Shown: positions 1 through 7,334, numbered from the stretch's first letter. The stretch: DNA of 13,513 nucleotides from an uncultured bacterium (GCA_946401765.1 CAMIVJ010000034.1:1-13513), one strand, 5' to 3'. The notes: a model not told the origin generated them from the letters alone. Program-made: numbers and translations.

Positions 1-1394
1 GTGATGAGCGCCACGCTCTCGCCGAGTCCCGCGCCGATGATGTAGCTCGTGGGCGCGAGCATCTCCTGCATGCCGGGTCCGCCCTTGGGTCCTTCGTAGC
101 GGATCACCACCACGTGGCCGGGCTTCACCTTGCCGCCGAGGATTCCCTCGCACGCCTCCTCCTGCGAGTCGAAGCAGATCGCCTTGCCGGTGAAGTTCAT
201 CATGCTGGGCGCAACCCCGCCCTTCTTCACCACGGCGCCGCGTTCGGCGAGGTTGCCCCAGAGAACGGCGAGGCCGCCGTCTTTCGAGTAAGCGTTGCCG
301 AGCGTGCGGATCACGTCGTCGTCTTTGATCGCGGCGCGCTGTATCTGCTGGCCGAGGGTTTTGCCGCTGACCGTCTTCGCCTTGAGGTTGAGAAGCTTCT
401 TCGGAAGGCGCTTGAGAATCGCCATTATGCCGCCGGCGCGGTCGAGGTCGCTCACGTGGTAGTGTCCGCTCGGCGCGAGCTTGCAGATGTACGGCGTGCG
501 CGCGGAGATCTCGTTCATGCGCTCGAGCGAGTAGTCGACGCCGGCCTCGCGCGCGATGGCGAGGGTGTGAAGAACGGTGTTGGTGCTGCCGCCCATCGCC
601 ATGTCGAGAGTGAGGGCGTTGTCGAGCGAATCGCGCGTCACGAGATCGCGCGGAGCGGGGCCACCCTTCTTCGCCATCGCGACGGCGCGGAACGCCGCCT
701 CGCGGTAGAGGTCCATGCGCTTCGGGTCGGTGGCGAGGATCGTGCCGTTGCCGGGCAGGGCGAGGCCGAGGGCCTCGTAGAGGCAGTTCATCGAGTTCGC
801 GGTGAACATGCCGCTGCATGAGCCGCATCCTGGGCAGCTCGTCTCCTCGACCTTCTCGAGCTCCTTCTTCGTGATCTTGCCCACGTTCTCTGCGCCAACG
901 GCCTCGAAGACGGAGTTGAGGTCCGTATCCTTGCCCGTGACGGGATGTCTGCCTGGGGCCATAGGTCCGCCCGAGGCGAAGACGGTGGGGATGTTCACGC
1001 GCAGCGCGCCCAGCAGCATGCCGGGCACGATCTTGTCGCAGTTCGGCACGCAGATGAGAGCGTCGAAGCAGTGGGCGCGCGCGATGGTCTCGACGCTGTC
1101 GGCAATGAGCTCGCGGCTCGGCAGCGAGTACTTCATGCCCGCGTGCGCCATCGCGATGCCGTCGCACACGGCGATGGTGTTGAACTCCATCGGCACGCCG
1201 CCCGCCTCTATCACGCACTTCTTGATCCACTCGCCAACCTTGTTCAGATGGCAGTGGCCAGGCACGAAGCTTTCGTAGCTGTTGCAGATGCCGATGAAGG
1301 GCTTCTTCATGTCGGCGCGGACAAGGCCCGTGGCGAAGAGCAGCGAGCGGTGCGGGGCGCGTTCGCTGCCGCGCTTGATCTGGTCGGATATCAT
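1..1394 (-). CDS. ilvD: Dihydroxy-acid dehydratase, C-terminus outside the window
   Basis: Catalyses dehydration of 2,3-dihydroxy-isovalerate and 2,3-dihydroxy-3-methylvalerate to the 2-keto acids, the third step of valine and isoleucine synthesis; cytoplasmic Fe-S enzyme. About 464 residues are visible. I read GICNSYESFVPGH near residues 35-47, the metal and cluster motif CVPNCDK at 115-121, SCPGCGSCSGMFTANSMNC at 186-204 (the family's Fe-S cysteine region), AMGGSTNT, and YEGPKGGPGMQEML close to the window edge. Compared with E. coli IlvD only roughly the last 90-100 residues are missing. The ATG (1392-1394) lies 2 bases after the guaA stop. GGGAG, inside the last guaA codons, sits 5 bases before it, which supports this start and translational coupling. 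It is the last visible gene of the ACT-PFL-guaA-ilvD operon. No frameshift or lost key residue was seen in the visible part. Confidence 0.95.
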   Translation of the reverse strand, partial: MISDQIKRGSERAPHRSLLFATGLVRADMKKPFIGICNSYESFVPGHCHLNKVGEWIKKCVIEAGGVPMEFNTIAVCDGIAMAHAGMKYSLPSRELIADSVETIARAHCFDALICVPNCDKIVPGMLLGALRVNIPTVFASGGPMAPGRHPVTGKDTDLNSVFEAVGAENVGKITKKELEKVEETSCPGCGSCSGMFTANSMNCLYEALGLALPGNGTILATDPKRMDLYREAAFRAVAMAKKGGPAPRDLVTRDSLDNALTLDMAMGGSTNTVLHTLAIAREAGVDYSLERMNEISARTPYICKLAPSGHYHVSDLDRAGGIMAILKRLPKKLLNLKAKTVSGKTLGQQIQRAAIKDDDVIRTLGNAYSKDGGLAVLWGNLAERGAVVKKGGVAPSMMNFTGKAICFDSQEEACEGILGGKVKPGHVVVIRYEGPKGGPGMQEMLAPTSYIIGAGLGESVALI

Positions 1395-1396
1395 GC

Positions 1397-2686
1397 TTAC
1401 TCCCATTCGATGGTGCCGCAGGGCTTCGGGGTGAGGTCCATGCACACACGGTTGACGCCTGGCACCTCCGCGAGGATGCGCGCGGTGATCTTCTTGAGGA
1501 TCTCCCACGGAATCTCCTCGACGGTTGCGGTCATCGCGTCGACGGTGTTCACGGCGCGGATGATGACGGGCCACTCGAAGGCGCGGGCGTTGTTCTTGAC
1601 GCCAGTGGAGCGGAAGTCGGGGATGAGCGTGAAGTACTGCCACACCTTCTGGGCGAGGCCGCACTTCGCGAACTCGTCGCGCAGGATCGCGTCGCTCTCC
1701 CTGAGGGCGGCGAGGCGGTCGCGCGTGATCGCGCCGAGGCACCTTACGCCGAGGCCCGGACCGGGGAACGGCTGGCGGTACACCATTTCGGGCGGCAGGC
1801 CCAGCTCAACGCCGCACGCGCGCACTTCGTCCTTGAAGAGCTGGAGTAGCGGCTCCACGAGCTTGAACTGCAGGTCGGGCGGCAGGCCGCCCACGTTGTG
1901 GTGGCTCTTCACCATCTTGGCGGTCTTGGTGCCGCTCTCCACGATGTCGGGGTAGATCGTGCCCTGGCCGAGGAACTCGATGCCCTCGAGCTTGCGGGCC
2001 TCCTCCTCGAATACGCGGATGAACTCGCCGCCGATGATCTTGCGCTTCGCCTCGGGATCGCCTACGCCGGCGAGCTTGTCGAGGAAGCGGTCGGTGCAGT
2101 CCTTGTAGATGAGGTTCGCGCCGAGGTTCTCGCCGAACACCTTGCACACCATCTCGCTCTCGTTCTTGCGCATGAGGCCGTGGTTCACGTGCACGCACAC
2201 GAGCTGCTTGCCGATCGCCTTGATGAGAAGCGCGGCGACGACGGATGAGTCGACGCCGCCCGAGAGCGCGAGCAGCACCTTGCCGTCGCCCACCTGCTTC
2301 TTCACGAGCTCGATCTGGTCGGCGATGAAGTTCTTCATGTTCCAGTTGGCCTCGGCCTTGCAGACGTCGAAGAGCCAGGCCTTGAGCGCCGCCTCGTCGG
2401 GCATGGCGGGAAGGTTCTCCACCTTGGCGGCGGGATGGTCGATCGCCATCACGGGAATGCCGAGCGAGTAGATGGCGGGATCAACGTCCACGTTCACGCC
2501 GTCCACGCAGCGGTTCTCGCCGCCGAAGAGAACGACGCCCTTCACGTTGGGGAGGGCGGCGAGCCTTTCGGGCGTGATGTCGTGCGGGTGGATCTCGGAG
2601 TACACGCCGAGGGCGCGGATGGCGCGCGCGAGAACGGTGTTCTTCGTGGAGCCGAGATCGAGGATTGCGATCATGTCCTGTTTCAT
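1397..2686 (-). CDS. guaA: GMP synthetase lacking the glutaminase catalytic segment
   Basis: Converts XMP to GMP with ATP and an amino donor (purine synthesis, cytoplasm). The 429 residues compare with about 515-525 for the usual fused enzyme. The ATP-pyrophosphatase part is intact: SGGVDSS at 142-148, QGTIYPD at 241-247, KSHHNVGGLP at 260-269, FPGPGLGVR at 307-315, and the terminal TIEWE of the dimerisation domain. The N-terminal amidotransferase part begins normally (IAILDLGS, then GVVLFGG). After GIPVM (76-80), where the family has its catalytic Cys nucleophile motif (CYGMQ in E. coli), it reads AIDHPAAKV. It then jumps to the end of the domain (DVCKAEANW, 107-115). The catalytic Cys and the HPE motif are absent while the frame is clean, so this looks like a stable variant rather than decay. 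It should use free ammonia or a partner glutaminase. AAGGA lies 8-9 bases before the ATG; the gene starts 25 bases after the PFL-like gene. Confidence 0.93.
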   Translation of the reverse strand: MKQDMIAILDLGSTKNTVLARAIRALGVYSEIHPHDITPERLAALPNVKGVVLFGGENRCVDGVNVDVDPAIYSLGIPVMAIDHPAAKVENLPAMPDEAALKAWLFDVCKAEANWNMKNFIADQIELVKKQVGDGKVLLALSGGVDSSVVAALLIKAIGKQLVCVHVNHGLMRKNESEMVCKVFGENLGANLIYKDCTDRFLDKLAGVGDPEAKRKIIGGEFIRVFEEEARKLEGIEFLGQGTIYPDIVESGTKTAKMVKSHHNVGGLPPDLQFKLVEPLLQLFKDEVRACGVELGLPPEMVYRQPFPGPGLGVRCLGAITRDRLAALRESDAILRDEFAKCGLAQKVWQYFTLIPDFRSTGVKNNARAFEWPVIIRAVNTVDAMTATVEEIPWEILKKITARILAEVPGVNRVCMDLTPKPCGTIEWE

Positions 2687-2711
2687 CTGATTTGTCCTTT
2701 TGGGATTGTGG

Positions 2712-4076
2712 TTAGTTCTTGAAGCTGTGGATGGGCGCGGGGATGCGTCCCTTGCGGCGAACGAAGCGCGACGAGTCGAAGCGGTTCACCGCCATCACTG
2801 GAGCGTGGCCGAGGAGTCCGCCGAAGGCGACCGTGTCGCCCACCGTCTTTCCGGCGACGGGGATGATTCGCACGGCGGTGGTCTTCTGGTTGACCATGCC
2901 GATGGCGGCTTCGTCGGCGATGATGCCGGCGATGGACTCGGCGGGCGTGTCGCCCGGAACGGCGATCATGTCGAGCCCGACGGAGCAGACGCAGGTCATC
3001 GCCTCGAGCTTCTCGATCGTGAGCGCGCCTGCGTTCACCGCGTCGATCATGCCCTGGTCTTCGGAGACCGGTATGAACGCGCCCGAGAGGCCGCCCACGT
3101 AGGAGCTCGCCATCACGCCGCCCTTCTTCACCTGGTCGTTGAGGAGCGCTAGCGCGGCGGTGGTGCCGGGCGCGCCTGGATGCTCGAGGCCGATCTCCCG
3201 CAGGATTTCCGCCACCGAGTCGCCAACTGCGGGCGTGGGGGCGAGGGAGAGGTCGATTATGCCGAAGGGCACGCCGAGGCGGCGAGCTGCCTCCTGGGCG
3301 ACGAGCTGGCCCACGCGCGTTATCTTGAACGCGGTGCGCTTGATCGTCTCGCAGAGGGTCTCGAAGTCGGCGCCGGGAATCTGCTCGAGCGCGTACTTGA
3401 CTACGCCCGGACCCGACACGCCAACGTTCACCACGACGTCGCCTTCCGTCACGCCGTGGAACGCGCCCGCCATGAACGGGTTGTCGTCTGGCGCGTTGCA
3501 CAGCACCACAAGCTTCGCGCAGCCGATCGAGTCGCGTTCCTCCGTGCGCTCAGCGGTGGCCTTCACGATCTCGCCCATCAGGCGCACGGCGTCCATGTCG
3601 ATGCCCGTCTTGGTGGAGCCCACGTTCACGCTGGAGCACACGCGCTCCGTCTCCGCAAGCGCCTGCGGGATGGAGCGGATGAGAAGCTCGTCGGCGGGCG
3701 TCATGCCCTTCGAGACGACGGCCGAGTAGCCGCCGAGAAAGTTGACGCCGAGCTCGCGCGCCGCGTCGTCTAGCGTGCGCGCGATCTGCACGAAGTCCTC
3801 GGGCGAGCTGCAGCAGGAGGCGCCGACAATGGAGATCGGCGTCACCGAAATGCGCTTGTTGACGATTGGGATGCCGAAGTCGCAGGCGATGTCCTCGCCC
3901 GTCTTCACGAGCGAACCTGCGTAGCGCATGAGCTTCTCGCGGACGGCGCGGCATGTGGCGGCCACATCGCCCGATGCACAGTCAAGAAGCGATATGCCCA
4001 TCGTAATCGTTCGCACGTCCAGATTCTCGTTCTGGATCATGCGGTTCGTCTCGATCACCTCTGAGATGTTGATCAT
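2712..4076 (-). CDS. UPF0210 / PFL-like (DUF711) family protein
   Basis: A 454-residue soluble protein with no signal peptide. Family hallmarks I can read are ETNRMIQNENLDVRTITMGI near the N-terminus, ISVTPISIVGAS near residues 75-90, VNVGVSGPGVV, PTPAVGDSVAEIL, PGTTAALALLNDQVKKGG and the C-terminal GRIPAPIHSFKN. This family has a fold related to glycyl-radical enzymes such as pyruvate formate-lyase, but to my knowledge no established reaction, so I assign none. I did not see the RVxG glycyl-radical motif at its end. The gene starts 2 bases after the stop of the ACT-domain gene. That pairing is a conserved neighbourhood in many bacteria and suggests the ACT protein senses a ligand for this protein. 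No strong Shine-Dalgarno is visible, so translation is probably coupled to the upstream gene. The length is normal for the family. Confidence 0.9.
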   Translation of the reverse strand: MINISEVIETNRMIQNENLDVRTITMGISLLDCASGDVAATCRAVREKLMRYAGSLVKTGEDIACDFGIPIVNKRISVTPISIVGASCCSSPEDFVQIARTLDDAARELGVNFLGGYSAVVSKGMTPADELLIRSIPQALAETERVCSSVNVGSTKTGIDMDAVRLMGEIVKATAERTEERDSIGCAKLVVLCNAPDDNPFMAGAFHGVTEGDVVVNVGVSGPGVVKYALEQIPGADFETLCETIKRTAFKITRVGQLVAQEAARRLGVPFGIIDLSLAPTPAVGDSVAEILREIGLEHPGAPGTTAALALLNDQVKKGGVMASSYVGGLSGAFIPVSEDQGMIDAVNAGALTIEKLEAMTCVCSVGLDMIAVPGDTPAESIAGIIADEAAIGMVNQKTTAVRIIPVAGKTVGDTVAFGGLLGHAPVMAVNRFDSSRFVRRKGRIPAPIHSFKN

Positions 4077-4078
4077 GG

Positions 4079-4351
4079 CTAGACCCGGTGCATCTTCTCG
4101 AATATCTCGGCCTTCTGGCAGCGTATCTCAAGACCCATCTCCTCGCCGATGGCGTTGAGGGCGCCGGCGATCTCGGCGAAGGGCTTTTCCGTCTGCGCGG
4201 TGTCGACGATCATCATCATGTTGAAGAGACCCTGCACGATCGTCTGCGAGATGTCGCACACGTTTATTCCGTTCCCGGCGAGGTAGGTGCAGATGCGGGC
4301 GAGAATGCCCACGGTGTCCTTGCCGACTACTGTGATCACTACTTTATTCAT
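4079..4351 (-). CDS. ACT-domain protein, UPF0237 family
   Basis: A 90-residue stand-alone ACT domain. It has the first strand and glycine turn (VVITVVGKDTVGILARI), the second strand NVCDISQTIVQGLFNMMMIVD, and a second helix. ACT domains bind amino acids or similar small molecules and regulate partner proteins. UPF0237 members are usually encoded directly before a UPF0210/PFL-like gene, as here with a 2-base gap. The role as a ligand-sensing partner is inference. It is the first gene of the four-gene operon. The ATG is only 10 bases downstream of a strong TATAAT and has no Shine-Dalgarno, so it may be read from a leaderless mRNA. No later in-frame ATG fits the family's N-terminus. Confidence 0.9.
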   Translation of the reverse strand: MNKVVITVVGKDTVGILARICTYLAGNGINVCDISQTIVQGLFNMMMIVDTAQTEKPFAEIAGALNAIGEEMGLEIRCQKAEIFEKMHRV

Positions 4352-4361
4352 GGCGGCGGAT

Positions 4362-4370
4362 ATTATACCA
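4362..4370 (-). promoter_or_regulatory. Extended -10 promoter of the ACT-PFL-guaA-ilvD operon
   Basis: On the minus strand TGGTATAATATC contains a perfect -10 (TATAAT, 4362-4367) preceded by TGn. The expected transcription start falls about 1-3 bases before the ATG at 4351. No convincing -35 is present; the best trial is a weak GTGATG 18 bases upstream. The same 12-base string occurs in the esterase promoter at 6730-6741. The preceding GH141-like gene stops at 4398, so the promoter fits into the short gap between the genes. Confidence 0.7.
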
Positions 4371-4397
4371 TACTTCAGTCGCCATCATCACCGAATT

Positions 4398-6557
4398 TCA
4401 CCTGGAGCCTTGAACTCTTGGAGCCCCGCAAGCCACGTCACCGCGCGGCCCGGCGGCGGAAATGTCGAACGGCATGAAGCCGGCCTTCACGACGGGCGAA
4501 CCGGGCTTGAACCGGAAATCCCTCTTCGCCGCGTCCACGAAGAGCGGATCGACCACGAGCCCCTTCGTGTCGTTCCCCTTCGCCTGCCATTGCGCGAACG
4601 TCTTGCCGTTGAACGACGGCGCACCGTTCTCAGTCCACCAGAAGTTGCCAGCCCAGTTTATCCTGCCGTTCTCGCGCACCGACGCGCCATACCGCGACAA
4701 CGCAGACCCTGCGTTCCAGTAGATGACGTTGCGCTCCGCCGTGAACGAAAGGTGCGGCTCCGCGCGCGAAAGTCCAACTTGGCCCTGCCGGCTGAAGGCA
4801 AGGATGTTGTTGCGCAGGATGTTGTTCTTCCCGTAGTGCTGGTGGAAGGACGAGTCAGTCGTGTCGTAGACGAGGTTGTTCTCGAACAGAATCCCCTCGC
4901 TGCCCTCGTCAGGATAGAGGCCCCATCCGCCGTAGGTGCGCGAGTCGACGTTGCAGACCACGTTGTTTGTCACGCAAGTACCGTAGGACGTGCCGAGCGT
5001 GTATACGCCGCCCATGTCGCTGAGAGCGCGCTGACCGATCTTGCGGATGCGGCAGAAAGAGAGCGTGTTGCCCTGCGCGAGGCTTCCCGCGTAGCCCCAC
5101 ACCCACCCGATCGACACGCCGGTGTAGTAGAAGTCGCTTATCTCGCAGTGCGTCACGGTGTTGAACGGCGAACTGCCGATCCACACGCCCACGCCTTCCG
5201 CGTGAATTCGCCCGCCGCGCGATATGACGCAGTCCTCGACCACGTTCCAGCCCGTGCCGCGCCCGTTTTTCAGTCCCGTCACGCGCTCGCCCTTCCCGAC
5301 AGGCTGCGACGCCGCCATCATGCCTATTCTGACACCGCCCGCCCCGAGGTCCGTTATCGCGCTGCGCTCGATGCGGTTCGACACGCACCCTTCGCGCAGC
5401 CACACGCCGTACTCCCCTACGTTGCACACCCTGCATCCGCGCAGGACGATCCTGTGCGCACCGTCGGCGAGAACGGCAGCCGACGTGCCGGCGGCGGCCT
5501 GGCTGGCCGGCCATTCGCCCGGCCACGCCGTCGTGACGTCGCCAACAAAGCCGCTCGGCATTCCCTTGTACCCCATCAAGCCGATCCGGCGCGGGGAATC
5601 CGAACACTCGAAGGACACGTTCTCGAACGTCACGTCATGCACGAAGCGCTCTTTCTCCGCATCGCCCTTCACGAGCAGAAGGTTCACAAGCCCCGGTTCC
5701 GGGTACTGGAAGCGCGTGCCCTCGATCGTTTCACCCGGACGCGGTATGTAGACGACCTTCTTCGCCGCGCCGTCATACAGCCACTCCCCTGGCTCGTCAA
5801 GCGCGAACGGCGCGTTCTCCACATAATACATGTCGCCGCCGTCCCATCCGTCCCACGAAGGCAGCGAGAGCCCTTCCGTGAACACAACTCCCCTTCCCGC
5901 GTCATAGCCCATTATCGGGCGGCGGGTGGACGACCACTTGTGATGCACGACGAGATGCGCAAGGCGCAGCTCGGCGCGGCTGCACTTGGCGAGCGGCGCG
6001 AGGACGCCGTTCTTCGCCGCAAGCTCCATCTGCTCCAGGTCGCCGGCGAGCAGCGTGCGCTTCGCCCACGCCACCGGAAGGAAGTCCGTGTTCGGGAAGC
6101 GGGCGCGTTTCGCGCGGCGTCCGTTGACGTAAAGCTGCTCGAACCATAGCATCACCTGGAACCGGACCATCTGCCGCATCGGCGCGGCGGTCTCCCAGCG
6201 TCCGTCAGGGCGGGCGCGCCAGCCCTTGAGGTCGCGCGCGCCGGTGAACTTCGCGAGTCCGCCGGCCGGGCCGCGCCACACTACCGGCGCGTCTGGCGAG
6301 CCGGAATCCTCCGGCGTCAGCGTGAAAGGTTCCGCGAGAGGATATTCACCCTTCGCGAGCGAGACCGTCCACGGCCCGCGTTCGCCCGCCGCGAGGCGGA
6401 CGCGGAGCGCCTTCTGCGCTTCCTGCGGCGTGGCGAACGGATGTTCCGCCGTGCCGTCGCCGCCCGGCGCCGCGCCCGGCGACACGTGCAGAACCCCTGC
6501 CGACGCCGAAACGGCGACGGCGAGCGAAGCGAATGTTGACAGATTCTTCATACGCAT
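4398..6557 (-). CDS. Secreted right-handed beta-helix protein, GH141-like
   Basis: A 719-residue exported protein, probably acting on plant or host polysaccharide outside the cytoplasm. An N-terminal signal peptide (KNLSTFASLAVAVSASA) is followed by the HVSPGAAPGGDGTAEHPFAT strand typical of large parallel beta-helix proteins. YVNGRRAKRARFPN lies at 143-156 and GEWLYDGAAKKVVYIPRPGE at 257-276. From about 305 to 690 there are helix rungs rich in N, V and I. The block SDMGGVYTLGTS (513-524), GGWGLYPDEGS (543-553) and HQHYGKNNILRNN (572-584) matches what I recall of the GH141 group (fucosidase/xylanase). D514 and D550 are candidate catalytic acids, by inference. The family call is fairly sure, the substrate is not. 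Starting at 6551 (MKN) instead puts AGTAGG 8 bases upstream and gives a cleaner signal peptide; 6557 is the longest form. Confidence 0.82.
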   Translation of the reverse strand: MRMKNLSTFASLAVAVSASAGVLHVSPGAAPGGDGTAEHPFATPQEAQKALRVRLAAGERGPWTVSLAKGEYPLAEPFTLTPEDSGSPDAPVVWRGPAGGLAKFTGARDLKGWRARPDGRWETAAPMRQMVRFQVMLWFEQLYVNGRRAKRARFPNTDFLPVAWAKRTLLAGDLEQMELAAKNGVLAPLAKCSRAELRLAHLVVHHKWSSTRRPIMGYDAGRGVVFTEGLSLPSWDGWDGGDMYYVENAPFALDEPGEWLYDGAAKKVVYIPRPGETIEGTRFQYPEPGLVNLLLVKGDAEKERFVHDVTFENVSFECSDSPRRIGLMGYKGMPSGFVGDVTTAWPGEWPASQAAAGTSAAVLADGAHRIVLRGCRVCNVGEYGVWLREGCVSNRIERSAITDLGAGGVRIGMMAASQPVGKGERVTGLKNGRGTGWNVVEDCVISRGGRIHAEGVGVWIGSSPFNTVTHCEISDFYYTGVSIGWVWGYAGSLAQGNTLSFCRIRKIGQRALSDMGGVYTLGTSYGTCVTNNVVCNVDSRTYGGWGLYPDEGSEGILFENNLVYDTTDSSFHQHYGKNNILRNNILAFSRQGQVGLSRAEPHLSFTAERNVIYWNAGSALSRYGASVRENGRINWAGNFWWTENGAPSFNGKTFAQWQAKGNDTKGLVVDPLFVDAAKRDFRFKPGSPVVKAGFMPFDISAAGPRGDVACGAPRVQGSR

Positions 6558-6674
6558 AGCCTACTGGAATTTTCCCTATTGAGCGTGGCTACATGCCTTC
6601 GCATGCCGCCCCGCTTTGGCTCGGTTTCGCGTATTGGCCACCCAGCCGACACCCACCGCCGCCCTTTCGGCATA

Positions 6675-6702
6675 ATAATACCACATCTCCTGCGGAGCGC
6701 AA
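6675..6702 (-). promoter_or_regulatory. Promoter of the GH141-like gene
   Basis: Minus strand: TTGCGC (6697-6702), 16 bases, then TATTAT (6675-6680) preceded by TGG (extended -10). The predicted start near 6668 gives a leader of about 110 bases, which contains a small perfect hairpin CATGC-GAAG-GCATG (6592-6605). This promoter stands back to back with the plus-strand esterase promoter. Confidence 0.55.
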
Positions 6703-6711
6703 GTTGAAAAT

Positions 6712-6738
6712 TCGACATTCAGAATATTGTGGTATAAT
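6712..6738 (+). promoter_or_regulatory. Promoter of the truncated esterase gene
   Basis: TCGACA (6712-6717; 5 of 6 to TTGACA), 15 bases, then TATAAT (6733-6738) with TGG directly before it (extended -10). A start near 6745 gives a leader of about 44 bases, with AGGAGA (6777-6782) 6 bases before the ATG. The promoter appears intact although the gene behind it is broken. Confidence 0.6.
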
Positions 6739-6788
6739 ATCGCCGTGTAGCACAAATCTTTCCGCAATAGTCGAATAGGAGACTGAAC

Positions 6789-7301
6789 ATGAAGACGACA
6801 ATGACGATTCTATCCGCTTTCGCCGCAGTGGCCGCGCTCGCCGCGGAGCCAGAACCGAAGAACGTTCCAGAGCTCATGACCACTAAGTCCGGCGAAAAGG
6901 TGACGAGCGTGGAGACGTGGGAGAAGGTGCGTAGGCCTGAGCTGATGGAGATTTTCCTCGAGAACGAGTACGGCAGACGCCCGGTGGAGCGTCCCGATTC
7001 GCTTTCGTTCGAGACGGCCGAGCCAGACAAGCTGATGATGGACGGCAAGGCCATACGCAAGCGCATTAGAGTTTCATGGAAGGGTCCGCTCGCCTCCCAG
7101 AGCTTCGTCTTCACCGCGTTCATCCCCGTGACGGCGAAGGAGCGTCCCGCACCAGGCTTCATCCTCATCTGCAACCGCCCCGCCGCCGCGAACATCGACC
7201 CGGAGCGCGTCAACAAGAGCGAGTTCTGGCCCGCCGAGAATCCATCGGGGACTGTTCCCATTTGTCGCATTACCCCCATGGTGGGGGGACAGTCCCTGTA
7301 A
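6789..7301 (+). pseudogene. Truncated secreted alpha/beta-hydrolase esterase (CE15/acetylxylan-esterase-like)
   Basis: The frame gives 170 residues: a signal peptide (MKTTMTILSAFAAVAALAA), then NVPELMTTKSGEKVTSVETW, RRPELMEIFLENEYGRRP, DGKAIRKRIRVSW, FVFTAFIPV and APGFILICNR. This is the N-terminal lobe I recall from glucuronoyl- and acetylxylan-esterase-like hydrolases of several hundred residues. The match ends at SEFWPAE (about residues 145-151). The last 19 residues are encoded by a REP-type palindrome pair, and the TAA at 7299-7301 overlaps the end of the second palindrome. The nucleophile GxSxG, the acid and the His are all absent, and I found no 3' remnant before the next gene. It should be inactive. 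It faces the GH141-like gene across a shared promoter region, which suggests a former divergent pair for polysaccharide breakdown. The exact esterase family is uncertain. Confidence 0.72.
7247..7299. repeat. REPIN-like hairpin: two inverted GGGACTGTYCCC palindromes
   Basis: The left arm GGGACTGTTCCC (7248-7259) pairs with the right arm GGGGACAGTCCC (7285-7296) over 12 positions with a single G-T wobble. The 25-base spacer contains its own hairpin CCCCCA-TGG-TGGGGG (7273-7287), which overlaps the right arm. Each arm is also a short imperfect palindrome. Two inverted REP units around a short spacer is the layout of REPINs, which RAYT (IS200-like) transposases are thought to mobilise. No RAYT gene is in this window. 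It sits exactly where the esterase homology ends. Confidence 0.6.
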
Positions 7302-7320
7302 AAGATTATGGCCCAAGGAA

Positions 7321-7334
7321 GGGGGCCTGTCCCC
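7321..7334 (+). repeat. Third, diverged REP-type palindrome
   Basis: GGGGGCCTGTCCCC differs by one base from the GGGACTGTCCCC core of the neighbouring copies. It lies between the REPIN-like hairpin and the promoter of the sialidase-like gene, and could also act as a weak transcription stop. Confidence 0.45.

Larger units (their letters stand above)
6675..6738. repeat. Inverted repeat formed by two divergent promoters
   Basis: The 11-mer TGTGGTATAAT at 6728-6738 is matched on the minus strand by TGTGGTATTAT (6675-6685), 10 of 11 bases, with 42 bases between. Both arms are extended -10 elements, so the symmetry is that of mirrored promoters. The -35 boxes are only 9 bases apart, so one protein bound between them could control both genes. 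Confidence 0.6.

Noticed and set aside
945..1955. Plus-strand open frame of 336 codons across ilvD and guaA
   Set aside because: It spans two well-recognised minus-strand genes and has no recognisable domain; a GC-bias shadow.
4287..6149. Open frame of 620 codons on the plus strand, antisense to the GH141-like gene
   Set aside because: Its translation is Arg/His/Ala/Val-rich with no family features, while the minus strand has a signal peptide and recognisable GH141-like motifs. It is a by-product of high-GC codon use.
6558..6668. Riboswitch in the leader of the GH141-like gene
   Set aside because: Apart from a small CATGC hairpin at 6592-6605 I found no conserved riboswitch core and no convincing expression platform.
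7247..7334. CRISPR repeats or LexA-type operators as an explanation of the GGGACTGTYCCC copies
   Set aside because: There are only a few copies in mixed orientation and irregular spacing, without uniform spacers; they extend into a broken gene and pair as a doublet, which fits REP/REPIN better.
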